Source: Hymenobacter sp. UV11 | GTDB lineage: Bacteria; Bacteroidota; Bacteroidia; Cytophagales; Hymenobacteraceae | Length of the DNA stretch: 64,000 bases | Assembly: GCF_004684095.1 (NCBI RefSeq) | Contig: NZ_SRII01000006.1 | Span: 124,001 to 188,000 of the forward strand | Direction: 5' to 3' | Shown: positions 1 to 7,411 of the stretch, piece by piece | Layout: each line of letters begins with the position of its first letter | Numbering within the stretch: position 1 is the stretch's first letter | Made by a program: the position numbers and the translations under genes | The notes under the pieces: generated by a model | Told to the model about the DNA's origin: nothing | The model's input: the letters and a program-made list of their open reading frames with translations, nothing else | The model's database searches: none

Positions 1-245
1 GCTGCCGCAGCAATAGTGGCTACAAACGGCCCGGCGGCCGCAATAGCGCGGCTCAGCAGCCCACCAAGCATGAACTTGACGATGGTTTCGAGGGCGCTGC
101 TACTGGCAAACGTGCGGCGGCCCGACAGGCGCAGCAGCACAATGGCCACAAAGGAAATGACGACGGTGCGCCAGCAAATCTGGCTGGTAGTAATGGAGCT
201 AGCGGTAGCACTAAGACCCAGTAGATTGGACCAGAATTCATTCAT
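1..245 (-). CDS. DUF421 (YetF-like) membrane protein, N-terminal fragment
   Basis: Reading leftwards from the ATG at 245, the frame stays open to the window edge (81 codons). After a short polar start there is a hydrophobic helix with the block LLRLSGRRTF, then KFMLGGLLSRAIAAAGPF. This is the family's usual beginning: two or three membrane helices with an arginine-rich SGRR motif, then an 'LLGSLLSRAI' helix. DUF421 proteins are inner-membrane proteins of unknown biochemical role with a cytoplasmic C-terminal domain, which lies outside the window here. The family call rests only on these N-terminal motifs. No gene lies between it and the next one, so it is probably transcribed alone. Confidence 0.72.
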   Translation of the reverse strand, partial: MNEFWSNLLGLSATASSITTSQICWRTVVISFVAIVLLRLSGRRTFASSSALETIVKFMLGGLLSRAIAAAGPFVATIAAA

Positions 246-607
246 ATTAGCAAGTATAAAGCGAGCAGTAGCCTCCTATACGGCACCCAACTCAAACCAG
301 CTTAGCCACAGCGCGGAAACGGGTAAAGTCAGCCAAAGCCAGTTAAGGTTCATCCGTGTGGCTCTCCAGCTCAGATACAGCCCGTGAGCGTAGCCGTGCA
401 TACTTTATCCGCTGTTTCTTCTGGTTAACTGCTTAGTAGCTGCTTAGTTTCAACTTCCCGGGTTGGTTGAGAAAGCGCGAACAGTCGTTTGCACTCCGTC
501 GCACAACACGCGCAACCCTTCTAACCAGCTCGGTAGGACGAGCTTTTTTTGCATGATGACCCGCGAAGAGTGTACTCACCTAACCGCACAAATCCTGTGG
601 TGGGCAA
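246..607. other. non-coding stretch between two minus-strand genes
   Basis: About 360 bases with no convincing protein gene. It should contain the promoter of the DUF421 gene at its left end. It also holds a plus-strand hairpin followed by a T run at 527-550 (separate entry). A plus-strand terminator with no plus-strand gene before it leaves room for a small transcript in roughly 400-550. Confidence 0.5.
527..550 (+). terminator. Rho-independent terminator without an upstream gene
   Basis: A 6-bp stem AGCTCG/CGAGCT with a 6-base loop is followed by an uninterrupted run of seven T. The nearest genes on both sides are on the minus strand, so the terminated plus-strand transcript is not a recognised gene. 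The stem is short, so it could be fortuitous. Confidence 0.45.
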
Positions 608-1042
608 TCAGCCAGTCTGCTCGCGGGTAGCCTTGCTTGCCCCGGCCTTAGAAGCGGCATTCTTCTTGCCAGCGGCAGCCGGCTGCTTGGTAGCGCTGGG
701 CGGGGTAGGAGCAGTAGCGCGGCGCGCAGCTTTGGCCGCCGCGGCTTTTGCATTTTGCCCGGGCTCTTTTTGCGGGTTCTTCTCCTTAGAGTTGGGGTGG
801 CGCTGGATGTAGCCGCCACCGGCTTTTTGGTAAGCTAGCGTGAGCAACTGCGACTTGCGGGCACTCCAGGTTCCGGGTTCGCCGCCCTTGGCCGCGCTAC
901 GGATTTCGGTTTTGAGGCGTTCGCGAAGCGCGGGGTCAGAGTAGGTATTTTCGGTGGTGCGGCGCCGGGCAGCAGGACGAGTCTTGGTTCGTTTGCGAGC
1001 CGGGTTGCTACTAGCTGCGGCATCGGGGGCAGGGGTTTTCAT
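608..1042 (-). CDS. DUF5872-like basic protein
   Basis: This 144-residue protein starts at the ATG at 1042. An upstream in-frame start would add 19 hydrophobic residues and is less likely. The core, roughly residues 32-80, reads TYSDPALRERLK, then KGGEPGTWSARKSQLL, then YQKAGGGY. I recognise this as the DUF5872-type motif (acidic/basic helix, G-x-W-S-A-R-K-x-Q, KAGGGY). The remainder is a low-complexity tail rich in Ala, Lys and Pro, resembling DNA-binding tails. No function is established. It is divergent from the patatin gene, and the 236-bp gap contains a near-palindromic site. Confidence 0.55.
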   Translation of the reverse strand: MKTPAPDAAASSNPARKRTKTRPAARRRTTENTYSDPALRERLKTEIRSAAKGGEPGTWSARKSQLLTLAYQKAGGGYIQRHPNSKEKNPQKEPGQNAKAAAAKAARRATAPTPPSATKQPAAAGKKNAASKAGASKATREQTG

Positions 1043-1145
1043 CAGGGGGCCAGAAAAGTAGAACAAGTAAAATACGTGCAACCAGCCCGGATGTTGCATG
1101 TAATCAGCAAGTCCTATATTATTTGTTTAACGTTCATTATCAGAT

Positions 1146-1177
1146 TCTTAAACAGATAATATTATCCCATTTTAAGA
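1146..1177. promoter_or_regulatory. nested palindrome in divergent promoter region
   Basis: The perfect 12-bp palindrome GATAATATTATC (1155-1166) lies inside an outer inverted repeat TCTTAAA/TTTAAGA (1146-1152, 1171-1177). It sits between divergent genes, about 100 bp from either start. This is the layout expected of an operator, but no regulator for it can be named. Confidence 0.4.
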
Positions 1178-1278
1178 GATTACACCCGCACCGCAGCAAG
1201 TGCCTGCCTACCACTTTCAATGGCCAAAATGTGCAGAGCGCAGGGCGCACGTAACTTGCCAAAATACTTTTATTTTTT

Positions 1279-3597
1279 ATGCTCAAATCGTTATCACGTT
1301 ACGTATTAGCTGGTCTGTTCACGCTCAGTACGGGCATAGGGGCATCAGCCCAGCGGGTAGGATTGGTGCTGAGCGGCGGCGGTGCCAAGGGCCTGGCGCA
1401 TGTGGGTGTACTCAAGCAATTGGAGGCCAACGGTATTCCCATCGACTACATCGTGGGCAACAGCATGGGCGCCGTGGTGGGCGCCATGTACGCCTCGGGC
1501 TACTCGCCGCACGACATTGAGCAAATTGTGCTATCCGATAGTTTTCAGAGTTGGGCCAGCGGCAAGGTATTGCCTGATAAGACGTTCAATTTTTTGACTG
1601 CTGAGCCTTCGCCGGCGTCCCTGAACCTGGGCTTATCCATCGACTCCACGTTTCAGGCTACTATTTCGCCCAATCTCGTCAACGACCTCAACCTCAACTT
1701 TGCCTTGGCGCGGCTGCTGGCTCCGTCGTCGGCCGCGGCCAGCTACAATTTCGACAACCTCTTTGTGCCCTACCGCTGCTTGGCCACGGAGGTGTTTACG
1801 CGCGAGAAAGTGGTGCAGAAGTCGGGCCTGCTAGCCGATGCCGTGCGCAACTCGATGGCCTACCCCCTGGCCTTCCGGCCCATCCGCAACCTCGATGGGC
1901 GCTACCTCTTCGATGGGGCGGTGCTGGATAACTTTCCGACCGATGTGATGCGCCAGGAGTTCAAGCCCGACATTATTATCGGGGTGAACGTGGGGGATGT
2001 GGCGCTACAGAAATACCCGTTTAAGAAGGATAACGAACTACTAAATAGCACCTTGATTTTCCTGGGTACCAGCGTGGCCGATACCAACAGCGTGGGCAAG
2101 AATGGCATCTACATTCAACCCAATCTGGGCAACCTGGGCGCGGCCGACTTCGACCGGGTGCGCACGCTCATTGCCGCAGGCGACACGGCCACGCAGCTTA
2201 AGCTGGCCGAAATCCGGCAGCGCATCAGCCGCCGCGTAGATACGGTGGCCCTGCAGCGGCGGCGCCTGGCTTTTCAGCAAAAAGCGCCTACCCCCCGATT
2301 TGTGAAGGTAGAGGTGCAGGGCCTGCGCCCGGACCAGAACGAGTACGCCCGGAGTTTTTTTCGGCGCGAAGGCTCGACCTACACTCTCGACGGGCTGGAG
2401 GAAGGCTACTACCGCCTAGCTTCTGACAGCTATTTCCGCAACATTTACCCGCGCCTGCACTACGATGCAGCCCTGAAAGGCTATGTATTTAGCGTGGATG
2501 CGCAACGCAACAACAACGTAGTGGCCGAAGTGGGCTTCGCGCTCAGCAGCCGGCCCATCGAGAGCCTATACCTGGGGGTGGAGTTTCGCTACCTGCGCCG
2601 GCTGCTATACTCGGTGGCGGCCAACGTGAGCGTGGGGCGCTTCTACAACGGGGCGCAGGCGTCGTTTCGGCTGAACTCGCCGGGCCGGCTGCCGTTTTAT
2701 ATCGCGCCCATCGTAACCTACAACCAGTGGGACTACCAGCAGACGGGCGGCCTGCTGGGCCGCGATGTGCTGAGCACGCAGGTAGCGCAGAAAGACACCA
2801 AGATAGGCGCGCAGCTTGGCGTGTCGCCGCGCTACCGCTCGCGCGTGGTGCTCGACGTGGGCGCGTTCTACAACGTAGACAACTACGCCAATACCAGTCA
2901 GCTGCAATCGTCGGACCAGCTCGACCGCACCTCTTTCAAGGGTGGTACGGCGGCGCTGCGCTTTAATCGCAACTCGCTCAACCGCAAGCAGTATGCCACG
3001 CTGGGCAGGCAGGCAGTGGTGACCATACGGGGCGTCACGGGCACCGAAGTGTACACCCCCGGCAGTACTTCCAACACCCAGGACCTGGGCGAGCGCTCGC
3101 GCAACCACCAGTGGCTGCAGTTTCGGGGCACCTACGAGCGCTACTACGCCCTGCAAAAGGACAAATCGAGCTGGGGCTACTTCGGCGAAGTCACCTTTAG
3201 CGGCCAGGGCACGTTTTTCAACTACCGCTCCACGCTTACCAGCGCGCCCATTTTCGCGCCGCTCGTCGATTCGCGCACGCTCTTTATGGAGCACTACCGC
3301 TCGCCGCGCTTCGTGGCGGGTGGGCTGCGCTACTCGCAGGTGGTGCTGGGCAAGGTAGAATGGCGCTCGGAAGTATTCGCCCACCTCAACATTACGCCCC
3401 TCACCGATAACCAGCAGGCTGCCGACCGGGGCACGGGCATCAGCCGGCCATACCTCACGGCCATCACGGGCCTCATCCTGACTACGCCTGTGGGCCCGCT
3501 GGCCGTGCACGCCGAATACTACGACGACGCCGACCACCGCTTTGGCGTGTACGGCCACCTAGGCTACATCCTGTTCCGCGGCCGCTCATTGGAGTAG
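1279..3597 (+). CDS. patatin-like phospholipase with POTRA and outer-membrane barrel (type Vd-like)
   Basis: This 772-residue protein has a signal peptide (residues 1-24, ending ASA). The patatin domain follows, with the oxyanion loop GGGAKG (33-38), nucleophile Ser62 in GNSMG, and catalytic Asp212 in DGA. A POTRA-like segment comes next (about 335-400), then a long series of amphipathic beta strands to the C-terminus, as in BamA/TamA-type surface-antigen barrels. The architecture matches PlpD-type (type Vd) secretion, in which a barrel displays or exports a lipolytic patatin domain. All active-site residues are present, so lipase activity at the outer membrane is likely. It stands alone and converges on the GH43 gene across a small repeat cluster. 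Confidence 0.88.
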   Translation: MLKSLSRYVLAGLFTLSTGIGASAQRVGLVLSGGGAKGLAHVGVLKQLEANGIPIDYIVGNSMGAVVGAMYASGYSPHDIEQIVLSDSFQSWASGKVLPDKTFNFLTAEPSPASLNLGLSIDSTFQATISPNLVNDLNLNFALARLLAPSSAAASYNFDNLFVPYRCLATEVFTREKVVQKSGLLADAVRNSMAYPLAFRPIRNLDGRYLFDGAVLDNFPTDVMRQEFKPDIIIGVNVGDVALQKYPFKKDNELLNSTLIFLGTSVADTNSVGKNGIYIQPNLGNLGAADFDRVRTLIAAGDTATQLKLAEIRQRISRRVDTVALQRRRLAFQQKAPTPRFVKVEVQGLRPDQNEYARSFFRREGSTYTLDGLEEGYYRLASDSYFRNIYPRLHYDAALKGYVFSVDAQRNNNVVAEVGFALSSRPIESLYLGVEFRYLRRLLYSVAANVSVGRFYNGAQASFRLNSPGRLPFYIAPIVTYNQWDYQQTGGLLGRDVLSTQVAQKDTKIGAQLGVSPRYRSRVVLDVGAFYNVDNYANTSQLQSSDQLDRTSFKGGTAALRFNRNSLNRKQYATLGRQAVVTIRGVTGTEVYTPGSTSNTQDLGERSRNHQWLQFRGTYERYYALQKDKSSWGYFGEVTFSGQGTFFNYRSTLTSAPIFAPLVDSRTLFMEHYRSPRFVAGGLRYSQVVLGKVEWRSEVFAHLNITPLTDNQQAADRGTGISRPYLTAITGLILTTPVGPLAVHAEYYDDADHRFGVYGHLGYILFRGRSLE

Positions 3598-3686
3598 TGA
3601 CGAGTGACTACTGACGAGTGACTACTGAAATTCAAATACCAAGCAACTTTAGTAGGAATTAGTCACTCGTCATTAGTCACTTATCA
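3598..3686. repeat. 13-bp direct and inverted repeats between convergent genes
   Basis: The unit TGACGAGTGACTA occurs at 3598-3610 and 3612-3624. Its exact reverse complement is at 3660-3672, followed by a degenerate fourth copy at 3674-3686. The copies can fold into a hairpin between two convergent genes, so the cluster may act as a two-way terminator. It begins immediately after the patatin stop codon. Confidence 0.65.
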
Positions 3687-4667
3687 TTAAGAAAATGGCG
3701 CCGGCTGCGGCTCGGTGGAAGGCGTGCCAACCCAGGGCCAGCCGTCGGCATCGTAGCTGACTTTGTCGAGCAGCAGCACACGGCGCGACTGGCCCTGCTC
3801 GTCGTTGATGGCGTCGAAGGTGGGCTGGCGGCGGTCGATGGCATGGTAGAGCAGCCAGTCCTGGCCCGCGGCGTCGGTCACGAGGCAGTTGTGGCCGGGC
3901 GCCTGCCAGCGGGCGTTGCCGGTGAGGATGGTACCGTCGTGACCCCGCGCCTGGGCCAGGGTTTCGTAGGGGCCGGCCGGGTGGCGGGCCCGCGCCGCCA
4001 GCACGGCGTAGCTGGCATCGGGCCCGCAGCAGTTATCGCCCGAGTAAAACAGGTAGTACCAGCCGGCGCGGTAGTGCACCCAGCTACCCTCGATGAGGTG
4101 GCCGTAGGCGGCTTGGCCAGCGGGCCGCGGCGGCACTATTACCTCGGCCACGCTGCCCGGCGCGAAGCTGAGGCCATCGGTGGCTAGCTCGCGCACCCGC
4201 AGCGGCCCAAAGCCCGAGCCCCAGAACAGCAGCTGCCGCCTGGTACCGGCTTCGACAAATCGCATGGGGTCGATATCCTGAAACCCTACCCCCCCCGCCA
4301 GCAGCGGCTGGCCGCTATCCACGAAAGGGCCGGCCGGGTGCTCGGCCACGGCCACGCCCAGGCACAGCGCGGCGGCCGGGTCGTTGGGCTGCGCGGAGTA
4401 GTAGAGCAGGTAGCGACCGTCGGCGCGGCGGCTCACGTCGGGCGCCCAAAAGCGCTGGCTAGTGGCGGCCCAGGTTGGCTTATCGGGCAGCGCCTCCCCC
4501 AGATACTCCCACTCGACCAAATTGCGCGAGCGCGCTACCTGGAAGTTGAGTATTAGCCCGTTGCGCTTGGTCTGCGTGCCGTAGGCATAGTAGTAGCCAT
4601 CGGGCGCCAGCACAATGCTGGGGTCTGGAAAATCTGCATCCAGGACCGGGTTTTGGTAAGTAGCCAT
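3687..4667 (-). CDS. glycoside hydrolase family 43, cytoplasmic
   Basis: This 326-residue protein carries GH43 five-blade propeller motifs. The general base is Asp15 in FPDPS, the pKa-modulating Asp is Asp133 in DIDPMRF, and the general acid is Glu193 in LIEGSW. A conserved His259 lies near the fold centre. Blade-like repeats such as 'YYYAYGT', 'YLLYYSAQ' and 'YYLFYSGDNCC' are visible. GH43 enzymes cleave alpha-L-arabinofuranosides or beta-xylosides; the exact substrate cannot be read here. There is no signal peptide, so it should act on oligosaccharides already taken up. The gene upstream on the same strand is an alpha/beta hydrolase, with a repeat cluster between them. Confidence 0.85.
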   Translation of the reverse strand: MATYQNPVLDADFPDPSIVLAPDGYYYAYGTQTKRNGLILNFQVARSRNLVEWEYLGEALPDKPTWAATSQRFWAPDVSRRADGRYLLYYSAQPNDPAAALCLGVAVAEHPAGPFVDSGQPLLAGGVGFQDIDPMRFVEAGTRRQLLFWGSGFGPLRVRELATDGLSFAPGSVAEVIVPPRPAGQAAYGHLIEGSWVHYRAGWYYLFYSGDNCCGPDASYAVLAARARHPAGPYETLAQARGHDGTILTGNARWQAPGHNCLVTDAAGQDWLLYHAIDRRQPTFDAINDEQGQSRRVLLLDKVSYDADGWPWVGTPSTEPQPAPFS

Positions 4668-4671
4668 AAAA

Positions 4672-4790
4672 GTGTAGGGTAAGCTTTAGCTTGCCGGAAG
4701 AAGAATGTGCGGTAAGCTTTAGCTTGCCGTGATGTGAGTAATTGGTAGATAACGGGCGGCCCACGCGCGGCAAGCGAAAGCTTACCCTAC
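4672..4790. repeat. dispersed repeat, three units of TAAGCTTTAGCTTGCCG type
   Basis: Two direct units (4672-4696, 4711-4729) and one inverted unit (4768-4790) share the core GGTAAGCTTTAGCTTGCCG, with one base changed in the inverted unit. The same unit forms the inverted repeat at 41099-41197. The third unit covers the last two codons and stop codon of the neighbouring hydrolase gene. Confidence 0.85.
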
Positions 4791-5492
4791 AAGCTCGCGG
4801 GCCACAACTTCCGGCGCCTCTAGCGGCAGTAGGTGGCCGGCGCCGGGCACTACCACCAGCGGCGAGCCGGGGGGTAGCAGCGGCAGGGTTTGGCGGCGCT
4901 GGGCATCCGGCGGGATGGCGCGGTCGTTTTCGCCCACCAGCAGGCGGCAGGGTACCTGCACCTGAGGCATGAGGGCCGAAATATCCTCGCGCGAGCCAGA
5001 TTGCAGCCAGGCATCCCAAGCGGCCTGGGTGGTGCGCAGGTTGTCGGCCACCACGCGCTCGTGCCATTCGGCGGGCAGCGGCTGGTTGGTTATTTTGTGA
5101 AACGTTTTTTCGGCTTCTTCGGGCTTGCCGTAGGCAGCCAGGCTGGCCGCCCGGTCGGCATCGCTGATGGGCTCGGGGGTAGGCGGCGAGGGCGAGAGTA
5201 GCAGTAGCCCACGTAGGCCCGCCGGCTGGCGCGCGGCCAGGGCCAATGCTATTTTGCCACTCATACTATGGCCGATAATCTGGTAGTCAGCAACTTGCTG
5301 CTCGGCCAAGTAGTGTACCACCCAGTCGGCGTAGCTGGCTACTGAGTAGTCGAAGCCGGCCGGGGCAACCGGCGCCCCAAAGCCGGGCAGGTCGGGCGCC
5401 AGCAGGCGGCTGCCCGCGGGCAAGTGAGGCAGTAGTAACTCAAATTCACGGCCGGAGCCGGCCCAGTAGTGCAGGGCAAGATAAGTAGGCAT
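4782..5492 (-). CDS. alpha/beta hydrolase
   Basis: This protein of 236 residues is counted from the ATG at 5492; a start 10 codons further upstream is possible but adds nothing conserved. It has the oxyanion segment LHYWAGSG, nucleophile Ser76 in GHSMSG, an Asp in the GENDRAIP strand, and a catalytic His in GAGHLLPLEAP. This is a standard alpha/beta-hydrolase (MhpC/RsbQ/BioH-like) fold with a short helical lid. There is no signal peptide and the substrate is unknown. Sense-strand CTACCCCC lies just upstream of the start. The last two codons and TAA belong to a dispersed repeat unit, so the native C-terminus may have been altered by repeat insertion. Confidence 0.85.
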   Translation of the reverse strand: MPTYLALHYWAGSGREFELLLPHLPAGSRLLAPDLPGFGAPVAPAGFDYSVASYADWVVHYLAEQQVADYQIIGHSMSGKIALALAARQPAGLRGLLLLSPSPPTPEPISDADRAASLAAYGKPEEAEKTFHKITNQPLPAEWHERVVADNLRTTQAAWDAWLQSGSREDISALMPQVQVPCRLLVGENDRAIPPDAQRRQTLPLLPPGSPLVVVPGAGHLLPLEAPEVVARELVG

Positions 5493-5627
5493 AATAAGTA
5501 GGGGGTAGGGCCAACGAAGCACCCGGTACTACGCGGCCGCCCGGCGGTAGTTGGTTACCTTCGCAGTGCGAACTTGCCTAAATGCGCGGAATAGAAAAAA
5601 AATAATCTTCGCCAGCATACTAGCTAC

Positions 5628-5659
5628 TTGTAAAATTCGGGCCTAGCCTGTTACATTTG
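5628..5659 (+). promoter_or_regulatory. Bacteroidota-type promoter upstream of the sigma factor gene
   Basis: TACATTTG at 5652-5659 matches the -7 consensus TAnnTTTG exactly. A TTG at 5628-5630 lies 21 bases upstream as a possible -33 element. The expected transcript start is near 5666, giving a leader of about 95 bases. Confidence 0.5.
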
Positions 5660-5760
5660 GCTCGATTATCGCGGGCTCATCTTTAGCTCACCTCACCTTT
5701 TTTAACCGCTGCACACTATCGACCGAAAGCTCTACGTTACCCTATCACCCGTAGTTCTTT

Positions 5761-6396
5761 ATGGAACCCATGCAGCCGAGCGACTCCGCGCTCATCGACC
5801 TCTACCTGGCCGGCCGCGAAGCGGCATTTGCCCAGCTGCTCCAGCGCCACCAGGCGCGGGTCTTCACCACCATTCACCTAGTCGTGCGCGACGAGGACAT
5901 GGCCGAGGACCTCACCCAGGACACCTTCATTAAGGCCATCCACACCCTCAAAAGCGGGCGTTACCAAGACGAAGGAAAGTTCGGCTCCTGGCTGTGCCGC
6001 ATTGCGCACAATTTGGCCATCGATGCCTTCCGCCGCGCAAAAAGAGCGCCCCAAACGAGCCTCGATGACAACATGGGGCTTGCTAATTCGTTACACCTTT
6101 CAGAAGAGTCGGCCGACGACGCGCTAGGGCGCGAAGAGAGCCACGCGCACCTGCGCATGCTCATTCAGGAACTACCTGCTGCCCAGAAAGAAGTACTGCT
6201 GATGCGCCATTACGGCGACATGAGCTTTCAGGAAATTGCTGACGCAACCGGCGTGAGCATCAATACTGCCCTGGGCCGCATGCGTTATGCCCTCATCAAC
6301 CTGCGGAAAAAAATGGCCGCTCATTCGCTCCTGTATGATTCAAACCTTACCCCACCCGACGTTGCTTCGCTACGTGTACAACGAATTGCCAGCTGA
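5761..6396 (+). CDS. ECF-type RNA polymerase sigma factor
   Basis: This 211-residue protein has region 2 at about residues 20-90, with 'DEDMAEDLTQDTFIKAI' and 'GSWLCRIAHNLAIDAFRR' (the 2.1-2.4 core). Region 4 is at about 130-185, with 'LPAAQKEVLLMRHYGDMSFQEIADATGVSINTALGR'-type helix-turn-helix spacing. Region 3 is absent, as expected of ECF sigmas. It probably directs RNA polymerase to a small stress or envelope regulon. The 3' end overlaps a small gene in another frame by 62 bases, the usual position of an anti-sigma factor. A good TAnnTTTG promoter lies upstream. Confidence 0.9.
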   Translation: MEPMQPSDSALIDLYLAGREAAFAQLLQRHQARVFTTIHLVVRDEDMAEDLTQDTFIKAIHTLKSGRYQDEGKFGSWLCRIAHNLAIDAFRRAKRAPQTSLDDNMGLANSLHLSEESADDALGREESHAHLRMLIQELPAAQKEVLLMRHYGDMSFQEIADATGVSINTALGRMRYALINLRKKMAAHSLLYDSNLTPPDVASLRVQRIAS

Positions 6397-6559
6397 CGAG
6401 CAGCACGACGTCGAGGATGCGCTGCTGCACGACCCCGCCCTCGCTGTGGACTGCGCCGACCTGCTGCTGGCCCAGCGCACCCTCAACCACCTGGCCCGCA
6501 GCCCGCGCCCGTCTACTACGGCGGCTATTTTGCAGTATTCGCGCACATTTATGCGCTAG
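6335..6559 (+). CDS. small sigma-linked protein, possible anti-sigma factor without zinc motif
   Basis: This 74-residue protein starts at the ATG at 6335, inside the 3' end of the sigma factor gene (62-base overlap), which suggests translational coupling. The sequence 'LLRYVYNELPADEQHDVEDALLHDP' resembles the N-terminal helices of zf-HC2 anti-sigma factors (L-x-x-Y-x-x-x-E-L-x-x-x-E). However, the His-x3-Cys-x2-Cys zinc ligands are missing, with 'DPALAVDCADLL' in that place, and there is no membrane helix. A role in controlling the sigma factor is inferred from position and faint similarity only. The stop is followed by a long inverted repeat and a T run. Confidence 0.6.
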   Translation: MIQTLPHPTLLRYVYNELPADEQHDVEDALLHDPALAVDCADLLLAQRTLNHLARSPRPSTTAAILQYSRTFMR

Positions 6560-6581
6560 TTTGGTCTTTTGGTTCTTGAAG

Positions 6582-6690
6582 AGAACGTCATGCTGAGCTT
6601 GCCGAAGCATCTTGGCCGCATCGTTGGGATTAGTAACCCGATGAGGCGGCCAAGATGCTTCGGCAAGCTCAGCATGACGTTCTTTTTTGT
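6582..6690. repeat. perfect 38-bp inverted repeat acting as terminator
   Basis: The arms 6582-6619 and 6646-6683 are exactly complementary over 38 bases. The inner part (CATCG/CGATG and GGG/CCC) extends the stem, and TTCTTTTTTG follows. It contains the common dispersed sequence GTCATGCTGAGCTTGCCGAA. Translated, this sequence yields the well-known spurious 'MLRQAQHD' peptide. It sits between the sigma-linked gene and nth and should stop transcription. Confidence 0.8.
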
Positions 6691-6718
6691 CTAGCCTTTA
6701 GCTTCTTGCCTACCCCCT

Positions 6719-7411
6719 ATGACCCGCCCCGAACGGTTTCGCCGCTTTATTGACTACTTCACCCTGAACTTTCCGGAGCCCAAAACCGAGTTGGCCTACC
6801 ATAATCCGTATGAGCTGATTGTGGCCGTAGTGCTGAGCGCGCAGTGCACCGACAAGCGCGTGAACCAGGTGATGCCCGCGCTGCTGGCGCAGTTCCCTAC
6901 CCCCGCCGCGCTGGGCGAAGCCACGGCGGAGGACATTTTTCCGTTTATCCGCAGCGTGTCGTACCCGAATAACAAGGCCAAGCACCTGGCGGGCCTGGGC
7001 CGGCTGCTCACCAGCGACTTTGGCGGCGAGGTGCCGAGCACTATCGAGGAGCTGCAGCGGCTGCCGGGCGTGGGGCGCAAGACGGCCAACGTGGTGGTGT
7101 CGGTCATTTATAACCAGCCCGCGATGGCGGTCGATACGCACGTGTTTCGGGTGTCGCACCGGCTTGGGCTGGTGCCCAAAACGGCCACTACCCCCCTGGC
7201 TGTGGAGAAAGGGCTAGTGAAATACATTCCGCAGGAAGTTATTCCGAAGGCCCACCACTGGTTGATTTTGCACGGGCGCTACGTGTGCGTGGCCCGCTCG
7301 CCCAAGTGCAGCGCGTGCCCGCTCAGCGACTTCTGCGCTTATTACGCCAAAGAAATAGTGGGCAAAGCGGCCTCGGCGCCGGGCAAGGCGCCGGCCAAAA
7401 GCCAGCGGTAA
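6719..7411 (+). CDS. nth: endonuclease III (base-excision DNA glycosylase/AP lyase)
   Basis: This 230-residue protein has a helix-hairpin-helix motif LPGVGRKTANVV with catalytic Lys121, and catalytic Asp139 in the VDTHVFRV loop. The four [4Fe-4S] ligands are Cys190, Cys197, Cys200 and Cys206 in exact C-x6-C-x2-C-x5-C spacing. It removes oxidised pyrimidines from DNA and cleaves the abasic strand. The start is the ATG directly after CCTACCCCCT, so the dispersed octamer occupies the usual ribosome-binding position. A Lys/Ala/Pro-rich tail beyond residue 210 overlaps, on the opposite strand, the 3' end of the convergent esterase gene. Confidence 0.96.
   Translation: MTRPERFRRFIDYFTLNFPEPKTELAYHNPYELIVAVVLSAQCTDKRVNQVMPALLAQFPTPAALGEATAEDIFPFIRSVSYPNNKAKHLAGLGRLLTSDFGGEVPSTIEELQRLPGVGRKTANVVVSVIYNQPAMAVDTHVFRVSHRLGLVPKTATTPLAVEKGLVKYIPQEVIPKAHHWLILHGRYVCVARSPKCSACPLSDFCAYYAKEIVGKAASAPGKAPAKSQR

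Noticed and set aside
16..387. Plus-strand frame at the window start
   Set aside because: It lies antisense to the DUF421 fragment, whose minus-strand reading gives clear family motifs.
6347..6610. Minus-strand frame beginning MLRQAQHD
   Set aside because: This is the well-known false translation of the CATGCTGAGCTTGCCGAAG intergenic repeat. It runs antisense through the sigma-linked gene.
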